Assembly: GCA_947561715.1 (NCBI GenBank)
Contig: OX387200.1
Span: 9,736,501-9,800,500 of the forward strand
Direction of reading: 5' to 3'
Origin: Ascidia mentula
Lineage: Eukaryota; Chordata; Ascidiacea; Phlebobranchia; Ascidiidae
Length of the DNA stretch: 64,000 bases
Shown here in pieces: positions 34,601 to 46,675 of the stretch. The notes under the pieces were generated by a model. The model saw nothing but the letters and a program-made list of their open reading frames with translations, did not search any database and had not been told where the DNA came from. The first letter of the stretch is position 1, and the number at the start of each line of letters is the position of its first letter. The translations under genes and the position numbers were made by a program.

Positions 34601-37028
34601 CGTCTTTGGTCTGTTTCTCATTAGGAATCTCCTCTGCATAGCCTTTAGCTATGTAACCCTGGACCGTCTTGATGTATGCGTCCCGCAGAAAGTCATCACG
34701 CATCAGGCGGCGTTCCAAAGATCTCAGACGGTTTAGTGCCATGTCCCTGTTGTTGCGCAACGGCTGCGCATTCGGACGCCACGGCAACGGCAACTCATAA
34801 TGTCCCTGTTGGAATTTCACACCGTACTTCATTTTATCTAAAACATACCGGTCTTCACGGGACATAGGTATCTCTGTGCAGTTGGTATCCTGAAAGTCGG
34901 TCTTCCACATTCGCTCCAGCTTATCCTGTAGCGAATCATCGGCAACTTGGGTAAAGTTCACTGCAAACCAATCGTTTGATTTCTTGCAGACAGGTCCCGC
35001 TAAGGCCCATCCAAGTGGAACCCTAAATGCAATAGGCTGCTTCGGTTTTCCTTACCGTACCTCTTGTATGAAAAAGGCATCTGGCACATCCAAACCAATC
35101 ATCAGCAAAGCTTCACTGCAGTCAACACGCGGGAATGACAGATCCTTGATATGAGGCAGTCCGTTCAATTCTATCTTTGTCGGAAACTTGTTGGCGGAAA
35201 TGGGCAAACAATCAACGGCAAACACTTCCAGGAGTTCCACAGTTGCAGCACCATCAAGCGAAGCAACGGTCAAGCAAGCCATCTTGCCTTCGCGCCTGCG
35301 ACTGTCTCCGTTGACCATTTTCAGCGTCACGTTGCTCGGTTCACCTTTCAGCCCAAGCCTTTCAGTTAACTTCCTGTGACACAAAATGGCACCAGAACCA
35401 GTATCCAAAAGAGCGTTCGTGTTTACGCACCTTTCGTTGGCATTGACCTTGACGGAAACCATCATCAGATTGACATTCTGGCGACCAGAAGAAGCATGGC
35501 GGTCCCTTTCACTTGCCGACACAACCGAACAGACAGTCCGTTCCGGTGTGCGGTTCCTATAACAGGGGAGGATTCGTCTTCTCTCTTCTCCGGTGGATGC
35601 AACAATGTATGATGAGTTTCTATGCAGTCCTTCACTGTGCACGCCCTGGGGCTGTTGCACTTTGTAGCAAAATGTCCAAATCGAAACAGTTGTCATATAG
35701 TCTGCGGCGTCGAGTAACGCGCAAACGATCACGGTACGACCGGGATTTAAATTCCTCGCACTTTACAAGACCGTGCCTTCCTGAACAGCACGGACACAAA
35801 GGGACTGCTGGAACTTGGGAAGGTCAAGCTCGAGCCTTGGGTTTAGACTCTTCTTACTTTACAGCGACATGACTAGAGGCCGTTACGTGACTAGCTTTAC
35901 CTTTAGCTTTTCGTCCAACATACGACTAAAGAGCGAATTCGCAATCTGATTCTCAGATTCCACGAAGTCAACGAGATGCTCGAACAGAGGTTCACGGCCA
36001 GTCTCTCTGATTATTTTTGCAACACGTCGTTTCCAAGCTTCCTGCATCTTGAATGGAAGACGATTTGCAACAGCAATTAGCGTTGGATAGTTATTCATCT
36101 CAGAATGCTCGTCAATGTCTAAAAGAGTAAGTAGACAATCGCGCAGCGACTGCGCCATTTCGCTTAAACCAGCGTCATTTGGCCGTAATTCTAGGCCGTT
36201 GACGACACACCTTACGCATGCATGGGCTATTATGTGTGACTTGCCATATTGATCGTACAACAACTGCCTCGCTTGCCGGTACCCGTTTTCCCTCAGTCTG
36301 TGGCAGTATTCTATCAGCTTTCGGGCCTTTCCTTCGCAATGCTGAACCAAGTACGATAGTTTGGCTCCCTCGTCATCGACCTTGTCGTCGATACGAGAAT
36401 CGAAATTGCGAACAAACTTCCAATAGTCCATTGGATTGCCATCAAAAATAATCACTTCAGGTTTGGGTCTATTTATGTGTTTCACAAGCGATGCAATTTC
36501 ACTATCATGCACGTTTGTTGGCTTGGCAGGTTCATTTTTAGGGCTTACACTCGGATTTATTGGAGTCGTGTAATCTCGCCCGTCAAACGAGGATTTCTTA
36601 TCAGGAACATATGGCGACGGAGACAAAGTGGGGGTTACATAATCAACCTCATACTGCTGGTCCGGAAGTCTTTGCTGCGACGTGACAGGCGGATACGTGA
36701 ACTGAACGCGACGCTGTTCCTCAAACGGCTGCTCCGGGGGTGGTGTAGGCGTTCCTCCAGAACCATCCTTGACCGTCACGTATACTCCGTGTTTCCTGAC
36801 ATCTCGTCCCAAACCTTCTCTTCAACCACGGCTGCCTGCAATTTATGCTGCAGCTGTACCATCTCAATGTCGTCCCTTTGGAGCCTTTCTTCCTCGGCTC
36901 GTCGCCTTGTTTTTCAAAAGGTTGAACCTTGCTTTCAACAAACAGTTGAAACTTGCTTTCAACAAACAGTTGAAACTTGCTTTCAACGAACAGTTGAACC
37001 TTCCTTCAACAAACAGCTGAAACTTTCA
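31675..37028 (-). mobile_element. BEL/Pao internal region, right element (broken)
   Basis: In minus-strand order this has a short leader with tandem TTCAACAAACAGTTGAA units (about 36917-37024), gag (about 35.9-36.8 kb), protease (about 35.05-35.7 kb, with NALLDTGSGA), a long open reverse transcriptase/RNase H stretch (32979-34961, with YVDDCLKSV and HHFADASSTAYGAV) and integrase (about 31.76-32.97 kb). It is nearly identical to the left element over most of pol. It is a broken fossil, with fewer interruptions in pol than the left element; probably young. Confidence 0.88.
36917..37024. repeat. Tandem palindromic leader repeat
   Basis: Four or more units of about 27-28 bases contain the near-palindrome TTCAACAAACAGTTGAA and alternate with CTTGCTTTC or CTTCC. 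They lie directly beside the 5' LTR of the right BEL element. The left element has the same array at 30635-30763 with more units. Confidence 0.75.
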
Positions 37029-37905
37029 TGTAACGTCCGTTGAACGCGCCCCGGTTCTTGGCGCGGATCGTCACACGAGGCGGAGAATTCCCGCAGTTAA
37101 AACGCGTATCTTTAATGGGCCTCAAACTCGCTCACTCAGTTGATGTTATTCTTGTTATCGAATGTGCAGTACGCACTCGTACGCAAGATAGAATGTATTC
37201 GAAGTGTAGACGATACAGACGTCGGGAGGAGACGGAAGGACACGTAGGACACGTGGGCCCTTAGAACACGGTTTCTACACAGAAGGCAATGTGTCAAACA
37301 AATACACTTCACACGTAGTTAATTACAGCATAAGGCTCACCAACTATTTGGGAACCGGGAAACTCTGGACCACAAAGACGGTCCAAGCAGTTACTGTCGC
37401 ACACCTAAACGAAACAGGCAACATAAACTACAATGCGCCACTATGACGTAACACACACAATGCTTACCGATAACTTTGGGCGACCGAAGATTGAATACAC
37501 CATGCTTCACGTGTGTATAAATGCAAGAGAGACACTGTGAGTACAAAGACAGCGTCAACACATAAACAAGGGCAGCTATATACTGTTCAGCAAACTGACT
37601 TCTAAGTCATCGCAGTTAAATTTGCCAATGTTACAATTTACACATTACGTTACACACATATGTACAAAGAGACTCACCAGACCTGCTCGCTTGCAACACA
37701 AAAAAAACCCTTTGCAGAATAAAATGACGTAGCACTGTGATGCACAGTTGTCGGACACAAAAAGGACAAAACCACGTTACGTTATCACTTAAAACTTGGT
37801 CTATTATTATTACGTCATAGACCGTATGAGATTGCAACACACATTAGTGTAGAGAAAAATGAGCATTCATAGAAATCGGCAATTACTGGCAAACAAGATG
37901 TAACA
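37029..37905 (-). mobile_element. BEL/Pao LTR C (5' LTR of right element)
   Basis: This 877-base LTR has the same termini as A and B and differs from B by only a few changes per hundred bases, which points to a young insertion. It abuts the right half of hammerhead insertion A at 37906. Confidence 0.88.
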
Positions 37906-37959
37906 CCAGCGGCCATCTGTCTGCAGCTTACACAATTCATATTATTGGCTCCACTTTGC
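37906..37959 (+). mobile_element. Right half of hammerhead insertion A (ribozyme remnant)
   Basis: The half contains the stem III 3' strand, the GTC cleavage site and the stem I 3' strand TGCAGCT of a plus-strand hammerhead; the catalytic CTGATGA side is missing. It ends TTATTGGCTCCACTTTGC just before the duplicated target. Confidence 0.7.
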
Positions 37960-38533
37960 TTAAACTAATTGTTTGGAATTTGTAAAGATAGGATTTGCGC
38001 CCCATGACTTAAACAGATGTAGTTTCTATGTTACCAAACTTTAGTCTCGACGTTACATGTTTAAACTAAAACGATACATGTGTGTGAGTAAATCACATTG
38101 GAAAACCGTTTGTCAATTTTGCCGGTTACCAACCACATACCAGTGGGGACCACATTGTGAGGATACACATGAATGCGTTTTTATATCCTGTCGATTCTGC
38201 ATACTTAAAAGCGATTTCACTTCTGGCGCATGCATTGACGTGCTATGTGTCATCGACAACTCCACTTTCATGAATAGGTGGTTTTCTGAGGTTGGGTAAA
38301 TTGGAGACTGGGACAGATAGAAATTTGAAATGTTCGCAGTTTAATTGTTATTAGGCCATGTTCTTCCTGAAGATAGTTGATTATATGCATTAACATACAA
38401 TAGATTTGTGGGCCTATACTTAACGCAGCTTTTGTGAAATGTACTGTATTTTGGACCCCAAACGAAGCAACCTTACAAATTATTACGCCAAAAAATTACA
38501 TAGAATACACTTCTGTTACAAATACTTACCAAT

Positions 38534-38621
38534 CAAACTGATGATGGCATAAGTTTTTGCCGAAACGTTTTTTAAACATGACAATGTTAATAACAATATG
38601 GGCCAGTCTGCTTATTCTCAG
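38534..38621 (+). mobile_element. 88-base hammerhead-like insert beside the copy 5 splice acceptor
   Basis: Relative to copies 2, 3 and 6, exactly 88 bases are inserted, flanked by the 10-base duplication ACTTACCAAT (38524-38533 and 38622-38631). The insert starts with CTGATGATGGC and GCCGAAACG, which have the order of the hammerhead core with a poor stem II and no convincing stem I or III. Its end lies about ten bases before the TTTAATTTGCAG acceptor used by copy 5. It is likely a short non-autonomous retroelement. Confidence 0.65.
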
Positions 38622-38685
38622 ACTTACCAATTTAATTTGCAGTTCGTAAGGCTACAGGTTGGTCTAAGATATTGTGTAATTAACT

Positions 38686-40402
38686 ATGATGGAACCAGCA
38701 CAAGCATCTGGAGAAGTGGAAAGAAGAAGCCTTAAGTTTAAAGTTGAAATGGAATATCGCGACACCGAAATTTGTCTCCAAGTTCGCGACGGTCGTTACG
38801 CGGTGAAAGTGGATGGCGCTTTCCGTGATGTGGGCACTGCTCTCTTTTCGCAATTCGAACCGAGGGATATAGTGAGATATGGTGGCTATGTAGCTGTGCT
38901 CTGCTTTGCTTTACACAAGATGGGCATCTCCGCTACCGACTTTCGCCCCGGCAGCATAGCGTTCACTGCTGACGTGGATAAGAAACAGGCAACTGAGATT
39001 ATGAAGAACGCCAATTCGGGAAAACTGGATTTAGAGCTTTATAAATATGCAATGGAGGTTGCCCTGGAGTTTTCCATGCAGTATTTGAATGCCTTCAAGT
39101 TTAACTCCGTGTCTGTTGTTGGTAAGAAAGTTTAGAAAAATAGCAACAGTTTTTGTTGCTTCACTGACATTTTTGGCAACTACTGCTCCAGTATTTTTTT
39201 ATACAACTGTTTTAACTTCAAAATATATTGATTATTTGCTGACAAATTGTTTAAAAACATACGCAGATGAGGGCAAGACCACTTTTAACTTCCAAGAGGC
39301 GAAGCTGGATGGTGCACGGGCTGGAATTGGCGACTACACAAAAGTTAATGTGGAGCCGGGAGCTGCTGTAGATAAAGGTTTGAATAAATAATTGTTGGCA
39401 GTCTACTACACCTTACTAAAATATTTCAACTTCACATATAGCACAACGAACTTCTTGGCTTAAATGCGTTTCATATATTATGTGCTGTTCTTGCTGTTAT
39501 ACTGTTTGTTATACACAGATTATACAAAAAGTCAAAACCGAGATCTTCACACAAAATTATCATTCACTTTTTTGCAGAAACAATAAGAAGCATTGCTGGT
39601 GCAAACAAACCGGCAACTGGTAAGTAGCAAAACCAATTTTTCTGATGAAAAAATTACAAGATTTTGCCGGAGTTTATAACTAACGCGGATAAAACTTGTG
39701 CAAGAAAATACAAAACCCCACAAAGTAAATACAACAAAATATTGCGGGACCAATGACGTGTTGTGAACTATGTTGTTTTTCGGGTCAAGGAATTATAATA
39801 AACCGAATGCTCATCTCTACCATGAGACAAAATATATGGAGAAAGTTCATTGCTCCCGACTTAGCGTCTTCCTGTACGTCACATCCTGTAATATAAACGT
39901 TTGAACCATAACGTCTAGAACTTGATGCCAAACGTAAATTTCGTGGCGTTGTATGTGACAAGAGTGTGCTATCGAAAATGAAACAAATGTATGCCTATAA
40001 AAATACCTAAAATGTACATTGATAATCACTATTAAGTGCGCTGCATAATGTTGATAGCATATATCTACATTGGTGCCAAGACTACTTTGGCACAATTCCT
40101 GGATGTAAAAGCTTGATGCGACATATTTAAATGCTTGGACCGTGTCGCCTGTAAACAGCCTTCATCAATATGAAACAAACCTTTGTTGCCCGTCTTCTGT
40201 TTATACAGAGCAATACGTCGATTGCAATACAGGTTTTTGCTTATGAAGGTTTAATCGTATTTGTTGTTCAGGTGGTACCGAAGTGTACAACTTCAACAAT
40301 TCAGTCATCAAAGATTCGGTAGCTGGTGTCAGAACTATGCAAGAATATACATTCGGTGCGAAAGGTGCTGAAAACCCCAAAGATAAAAAGCAAGAAAAAT
40401 AA
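38686..40402 (+). CDS. Array gene copy 5, unknown 239-residue protein
   Basis: Coding exons are 38686-39121, 39267-39377, 39578-39619 and 40272-40402, with phase 1 introns of 145, 200 and 652 bases. The 5' acceptor ends at 38642, again 43 bases before the ATG, and AATAAA lies at 40539-40544. The protein keeps all family blocks (for example RDIVRYGGYVAVLCF and SGKLDLELYKYAME) and ends NPKDKKQEK. It combines the long type of intron 1 (as in copies 2 and 4) with the long type of introns 2 and 3 (as in copies 1, 3 and 6), so it appears to be a recombinant. Family unknown. Confidence 0.82.
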
Positions 40403-40544
40403 CTAATCACAACTGATTCTCGCTGACCTGAACAAAATTAATACCGTGTTACATCTTATATCCAAGTAATTGCTGATTTCTATTAAATTTCTCATTTCTC
40501 CAAGACTATGTGTTGTAATCTATTGTGGTATGTGACGTAATAAA

Positions 40545-43500
40545 TAACTGCTGGTTTTATTTGAAAACACAACGTGGTTTAGTTTTTTTCGAGTTTTACT
40601 TCCGTGGAGCGCGGTGATGCGTCAGTCGTTGTGTATTTCTCTATTGCATAGAATAATATTGGTGAGCCGGTTTATACCTACATGTATTGTTGGCCTTTTG
40701 AACAAAATCATCAAAACTGTAACTGCTCTAGTCTTATAGGGTACAATTGTATGAAACTATTCTTGAAATGATTGAAAGTTACGTAACCACAAGGCGGGCG
40801 CCAATTTATGACATTACACCAAAATTACGACAATGAGCGTTATGAGCTCTCGAAGAAACACATCTAGCCCGACCTATCTTCTGCCGATAATCAAAGCAAA
40901 TACAACGTCAACTAATTCCCTCTCGATCTGTCGGATGTACTGGCTCTCATCAGCTGCAGCCTTCTTTGCAAGTTTGCCACCTTCGTCCTTAATGGAGCCA
41001 TCGTAGGCCATAGCCCTTGACATCAATGGTGCAGTAAACGAACGACCCACTGAAAGAGATTTGGAAAACGCACGCAACATTTCAGCAGTTTCCTATATAT
41101 GGACTGAAAAATAAAAACGTGGCTTTAATATAATCTGCACCACGCCCGAGCTCACATGGCAAAACAACTATTAGGGTTCATCGACATTGTGAAATGAATG
41201 TCGGCACTTGTGAAAACGAAGTTTTATAGCACAGAGGAAAAAACAAGGGGCGACAACAAACGGTGATAAAGTTTCTGGACTGTTCCAAACAGCTGCAGCG
41301 ATGGTGGTTACGTGCGGGAATTCACAGAGACAGAAGTCGTGCAATGTCAAACAGGGGTATTTTATCCGCAGGCGTACAACCTTCTTTCTACAACTGTGTG
41401 ATTACTGTGATGTAACGACAATCGTTATTTCCATATGTTTTAGATGTCACCAACAGTCTTGTGTTATAAAAAAGAAACACTTTTTAAAGAAAAACTTTGA
41501 GTTGGTCAGTTGAACGAACGTATGAAACCTGGAGTTCGGGGGTGGAACAAGTGCTGCAGTGCTCCGCTTCCCAAAGGCAAATCTTAAGTGGCATGAAAAT
41601 ACACATATATTGCGCTCAAATCTCTGCGTTCCTTCACGCTCACGAAGAATACGAGTAAAACGCAGGGAGTCGAACCGCTCATCATACGGATACAGTTCCG
41701 GTTCGGGTTTCTAATTTGTTTGTTTTCCCCTTTAACTCCGGTTTGGGTTTCAAAAGTTTTTCATCCGGTCCTGTTCCGGTTAGCGTTGTAAAATTTATAC
41801 GCAAGGGGTACGGATTCAGATCCGGTTCAACCAAATTAACGCTCATGGGGATCAAAGGTTTAGATTAAGGGCCTCTTTACTACTGTTTCAGCATTTTCGG
41901 AAGGCAAAGACGTTTCAGTTCAAAAAGGGGAGTTTTATCCGGTTTAGTTCCGGTTCGGGTTTTTGCAGATTTCACTTTACTGCTTCGGGTTCAGCCCCGG
42001 TTCATGAAAATAAACCGTTCAAACCGGTTCTCATTTGCGGGTTCAGTTCCGGATCGACACTCTGGTAAATACACTGGAATACAGCGACATACTAACCAAT
42101 GTATTCTGCGAAGTCAAGTTTGTGAAGGAATATTTTTATGCAATGCAGACCGTTTGACCTTTTTAAGTTGTGAACCTTTGTCGCAAAGTTATATAGATGG
42201 TCTGGATTATGCCTTGTCTTTTTTCCAAGCAGGGATTATCAACTAGCTCAACGACAAAATAGAAACAAGCGATAGCACAGTGTTCGCTACTACAGCATGA
42301 ACGATAACAATGAATTTCTGTTGATTTCCAAATCATTCCAAATCAAAACACTACATTTTAGCGTCAGTATACAAAACGTTTTAACAACCTCGGTTCAATT
42401 ATAACGTAATCTATCTTTTTGGCGATCCTGCGCTTGCGCACCATTGTTCCTTGTCCTTTTTTTTATTGGGTGTATCAGGAAACAGGAACAACTTCATTGT
42501 TTGGGGAGTTTGGTATCCCCGCTAAGAAAAATAGTTTTTGGATCCCATGGTTTAAACAACTGTTCCACTTTTTGCGTAATGAAACAGGTTTCGGGGGCAT
42601 GCTATATAGGTATCATTAAAAATTTACATGCGCAATATCAAAGATATAGTTTTCACAGGTTTAGGTTGGTTAGTGAGAGTTTATTTGATAATCACACCAA
42701 ACGAAATTTAGATGTTACAAAAGTAAACAGAGCGCTTTAAAAATATCTTGCAGTCTTATTATAAGCGATCATAGCAGACAGCTCTGTAAATGTTGATTAT
42801 AAAGAAAAATACATTTCGCTAAATTTTCGTAAAGGCATTAGAAGTTTCCTAAAGTACATAAAGTTTTTGTAGACACTAATGATGCTTTTGTATCGAAATA
42901 TATTTTTGTACAAAAATATACAGAGCTGTCTGGAATTATCGCTTCGACACGCATGATTGCGTTTTAGTTCTACCAAGTGCACAACCTTCATCGTCGGGCT
43001 TTGTTTAGCCTGCTAAACTTCCGCTTTCATGAAGACTGGTGTTTAATTAAAAAGAGCAGGATGCAAGGCTTGACGGGTCACTGTTCCGTTCATTGCTGTT
43101 CTCGGAAGCTTGTAGTTAAATATTAACTGTAAAACAACAGTCTTTGTTGGTCGCATTTGGCATTTTATAGGATTAATGACTGACAAATGGTGTCCCAGGT
43201 TCTACCTTGGAGTTTAACTTGATTAAACCAATTATTAACTAGTGATTCTGGAATAAATCAGGGCTTTACAACTATGGACTGCGACCCAATTTGTTGTCAC
43301 CAAATTACAGTCGCAAAACTGACATACAACCTAATATTTATTATGGTAAATGCATTGTTTATCATTTTTGTGTAAGTTTTTAGATCCAGGTTGTACTTTT
43401 TATGTCGTTATTGCTTGTGTCTCTTGATTCGTGGAACAGGAAGGCTGAATGTCCATGTCACATGATAATGTGCTGATATATAACGTCTCTTGCGGATTCT

Positions 43501-44266
43501 AGTAAATAAATACAGTCTATACATGTATGGGGGTGGATAGAAATACCAAATAGGCAGGTAAACAACCACTACCGATACTATGGTGGCCTGAATTATTCTT
43601 TGCTGTTAAGTAGGAGCAGTTGGCAATTGGGGGCGAAGAATTGAAACAGCAACTTTCCCGATTTCAGGGTAAGATAGATTAATTTTGAAACCTGACATTT
43701 TGGTTTGTTTCACTTTATCTCGTGACAACTTCAAACATATCAGGTGTATCGAAAACATAAAGATGTTTAAATGAATTGTTTGGGATTGTTATGGATAGGT
43801 TTTGCTCCCTATCACTTAAACAGTTGTAGTTTCTAGGTTACCAAACTTTAGTCTCGACGTTACATGTTTAAACTAAAACGATACATGTGTGTGTGTAAAT
43901 CACATTGGAAAAACATTTGTCTATTTTATCGGTTACCAACCACGTACCAGTGCGCCACATTGTGAGGATACATATGATATCCAGTCGATTTGGCAGGCTT
44001 AAAGGCGATTTCACTTCTGGCGCATGCATTGACGTGCCATGTGTCATCGACAACTCCACTTTCATGAATAGGTAGTTTTCTGAGGCTGGGTAAATTGGAG
44101 ACTGGGACAGATAGAAATTTGAATTGTTTGCAGTTTCATTGTGATTAGGACATTTTCTAAAGATGGTAATGCATTAACATACAATAGATTTGTGGACCTA
44201 TACTTTACGCAGAAATGTGAAATGTACTGTACTTCTGTTGGAAATACTTACCAATTTAATTTGCAG
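40545..44266. repeat. Inter-gene spacer, type X, unit 5 (with tract identical to 6.37-8.94 kb)
   Basis: This spacer is the partner of the unit 2 spacer. Bases 40729-43299 read the same as 6372-8942, while the flanks differ at several positions per hundred bases. It contains the second IF1 fragment and the second CCGGTT-type patch (about 41667-42047). The end (about 43300-44266) leads to copy 6. No other gene is supported. Confidence 0.7.
40874..41080 (-). pseudogene. Fragment of mitochondrial ATPase inhibitor (IF1), copy B
   Basis: This copy is identical to the fragment at 6517-6723: presequence MLRAFSKSLSVGRSF, inhibitory-helix start GSIKDEGGKLAKK and the same unrelated end. It lies inside the identical tract and so was copied with it. 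It has no separate evidence of function. Confidence 0.65.
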
Positions 44267-44309
44267 TTCGTAACGCTACAGGTTGGTCTAAAATATTGTG
44301 TAATTAACT

Positions 44310-45959
44310 ATGATGGAACCAGAACAAGCATCTGGAGAAGTGGAAAGAAGAAGCCTGAAGTTTAAAGTTGAAATGGAATATCGCGACACCGAAATTTGTC
44401 TCCAAGTTCGCGACGGTCGTTACGCGGTGAAAGTGGATGGCGCTTTCCGTGATGTGGGCACTTCTCTCTTTTCGCAATTCGAACCGAGGGATATCGTAAA
44501 ATATGGTGGCTATGTAGCTGTGCTTTGCTTTGCTTTTTACAAGATGGGCATCTCCGCTTCCGACTTTCGCCCCGGCAGCATAGCGTTCACTGCTGACGTG
44601 GATAAGAAACAGGCAACTGAGATTATAGAGAAAGTCAATTCGAGAAGACTGGAATTAGAGCTTTATAAATATGCAATGGAAATTGCCCTGGAGTTTTCCA
44701 TGCAACATTTAAATGCCTTGAAGTTTAACTCCGTGTCTGTTGTTGGTAAGAATGTTTAGAACAAAAGTTAACTGTTTTAACTTTAAAATATATTGGTCAT
44801 TTGCTGACAAATTGTTTACAAACATACGCAGATGAGGGCAAGACCACTTTTAACTTCCAAGAGGCGAAGCTGGAAGATGCACGGGCTGGAATTCGCAACT
44901 ACACAAAAGTTAATGTGAAGTCGGGAGCTGATGTAGATCCAGGTTTGAATAAATAATTCTTGGCAGTCTACTACACCTTACTAAAATATTTCAACTTCAC
45001 ATAGCACAACGAATTTCTTGACTTAAATGCGTTTCATATATTATGTGTTGTTTCTGCTGTTATACTGTTTCTTATACACAGATTATACAAAAAGTCAAAA
45101 CCGAGATCTTCACACAAAATTATCATTCACTTTTTTGCAGAAACAATAAGAAGCATTGCTGGTGCAAACAAACCGGCACCTGGTAAGTAGCAAAACAATT
45201 TTTTTTATGAAAATATAACTAGATTTTTCAGGAGTTCATAACAAACGGATAAAACTTGTGCAAGAAAATACAAAACCCCATAAAGCAAATACAACAAATT
45301 ATTGCGGGACCAATGACGTGTTGTGAACTATGGTGTTTGGGGGTTAAGGAATTATAATAAACCGAATGCTCATCTCTACCATGAGACAAAGTATATGGAG
45401 AAAGTCCATTGCTCCCGACTTAGCGTCTTCCTGTACGTCACATCCTGTAATATAAACTTTTGAACCATAACGTCTAGAACTTGATGCCAAACGTAAATTT
45501 CGTGGCGTTGTATGTGGCAAGCGTGTGCTATTGAAAATGAAAAGAATATATGCCCATAAAAATACCTAAAATGTACATTGATAATCACTATTAAGTGCGC
45601 TGCATAATGTTGATAGCATATCTACATTGGTGCCAAGACTACTTTGGCACAATTCCTGGATGTAAAAGCTTGATGTGACGTATTTAAATGCTTGGACCGT
45701 GTCGCCTGTAAACAGCCTTCATTAATATGCAACAAACCTTTGTTGCCCGTCTTCTGTTTATACAGACCAATACGTCGATTGCAATACAGGTTTTTGCTTA
45801 TGAAGGTTTAATCCTATTTGTTGTTCAGGTGGTACCGAAGAGTACAACTTCAACAAAGCACACATCAAAGGATCGGTAGCTGGTGTCAGCAGTATGCAAG
45901 AATATACATTCGGCGAGAAAAGTGCTGAAAACCCCAAAGATAAAATCCAAGAGAAGTAA
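44310..45959 (+). CDS. Array gene copy 6, unknown 239-residue protein
   Basis: Coding exons are 44310-44745, 44832-44942, 45141-45182 and 45829-45959, with phase 1 introns of 86, 198 and 646 bases. The 5' acceptor ends at 44266. AATAAA lies at 46095-46100. The N-terminus is MMEPEQASGEVERRSLKFK, and the hydrophobic GGYVAVLCFAFYKMG block and two repeat exons are intact. It is most like copy 3 in intron layout. Family and function are unknown; conserved frame and splice sites argue that it is expressed. Confidence 0.82.
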
Positions 45960-46332
45960 CTGATCACAACTGATTCTTGGTGACCTGAACTATATTAATA
46001 CTGTGTTACATCTTATATCCAAGTAATTGCTGATTTCTATTAATGTCACATTTCTCCAAGACTATGTGTTGTAATCTATTGTGGTATGTAACGTAATAAA
46101 TAACTGCTGGTTTTATTTGAAAACACAACGTGGTTTAGTTTTTTTCGAGTTTTACTTCCGTGGAGCGCGGTGATGCGTCAGTCGTTGTGTATTTCTCTAT
46201 TGCATAGAATAATATTGGTGAGCCGGTTTATACCTATATGTATTGTTGGCCTTTTGAACAAAATCATCAAAACTGTAACTGCTGTAGTCTTATAGGGTAC
46301 AATTGTATGAAACTATTCTTGAAATGTGTATA

Positions 46333-46385
46333 AGCTGCAGACAGATGGCCACTGTTTCGACCTAAAAGGTCTCATCAGTGCAGCT
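46333..46385 (-). ncRNA. Type I hammerhead ribozyme (insertion B, left)
   Basis: The 53 bases are identical to the ribozyme at 24153-24205: stem I AGCTGCA/TGCAGCT, core CTGATGA, stem II GACCT/AGGTC, GAAA, stem III ACAG/CTGT and cleavage after GTC. Confidence 0.87.
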
Positions 46386-46575
46386 GGTTATTGTGACACG
46401 GGGCCTGACGGCACTATTGGTTGAGCTTTGCTTGGCCATAGTGTTTCCACCTTGTTTTCTCCGTTTTGGTTGCACCTAGTTTGGTGCCCAACGGATGACG
46501 GTGATTGTATAGTCACCACAAAGTGGAAGTCTTTGCTTGGCCGTTTGGTCACCAAAGTCGTCTGATAGTCACACC

Positions 46576-46628
46576 AGCTGCACTGATGAGACCTTTTAGG
46601 TCGAAACAGTGGCCATCTGTCTGCAGCT
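46576..46628 (+). ncRNA. Type I hammerhead ribozyme (insertion B, right)
   Basis: The same 53-base ribozyme occurs on the + strand with all core bases and stems. With the left copy it forms a perfect 53-base inverted repeat, so a transcript across the insertion could pair the two ribozymes with each other instead of folding each alone. Confidence 0.87.
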
Positions 46629-46675
46629 TATACACATTTCATATTATTGGCTCCACATTGCTTATTCTTGAAATG

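Larger units (their letters stand above)
24150..37959. mobile_element. Hammerhead-bearing insertion A, split by a BEL/Pao array
   Basis: Two halves of one small element (24150-24334 and 37906-37959, about 239 bases together) flank the BEL/Pao array. The host sequence TTAAATTAATTGT at 24137-24149 is repeated as TTAAACTAATTGT at 37960-37972, a 13-base target duplication with one difference. The left half carries a complete hammerhead on the minus strand. The right half keeps the 3' part of one on the + strand (GGCCATCTGTCTGCAGCTTA) and ends GGCTCCACTTTGC, as in insertion B at 46.3 kb. The layout is therefore the same inverted pair, opened by a later insertion. A Penelope-like or retrozyme-like origin is inferred from the ribozymes and the duplication length. 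Confidence 0.7.
46327..46662. mobile_element. Hammerhead-bearing insertion B (intact inverted pair)
   Basis: A 336-base insertion is flanked by perfect 13-base duplications of TATTCTTGAAATG (46314-46326 and 46663-46675). It contains one hammerhead on the minus strand near its left end and one on the + strand near its right end, about 190 bases apart, and ends GGCTCCACATTGC. The right unit matches the minus-strand text right of the ribozyme at 24.2 kb. Insertion A has the same design, so the inverted pair is probably a property of the element. Confidence 0.82.
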
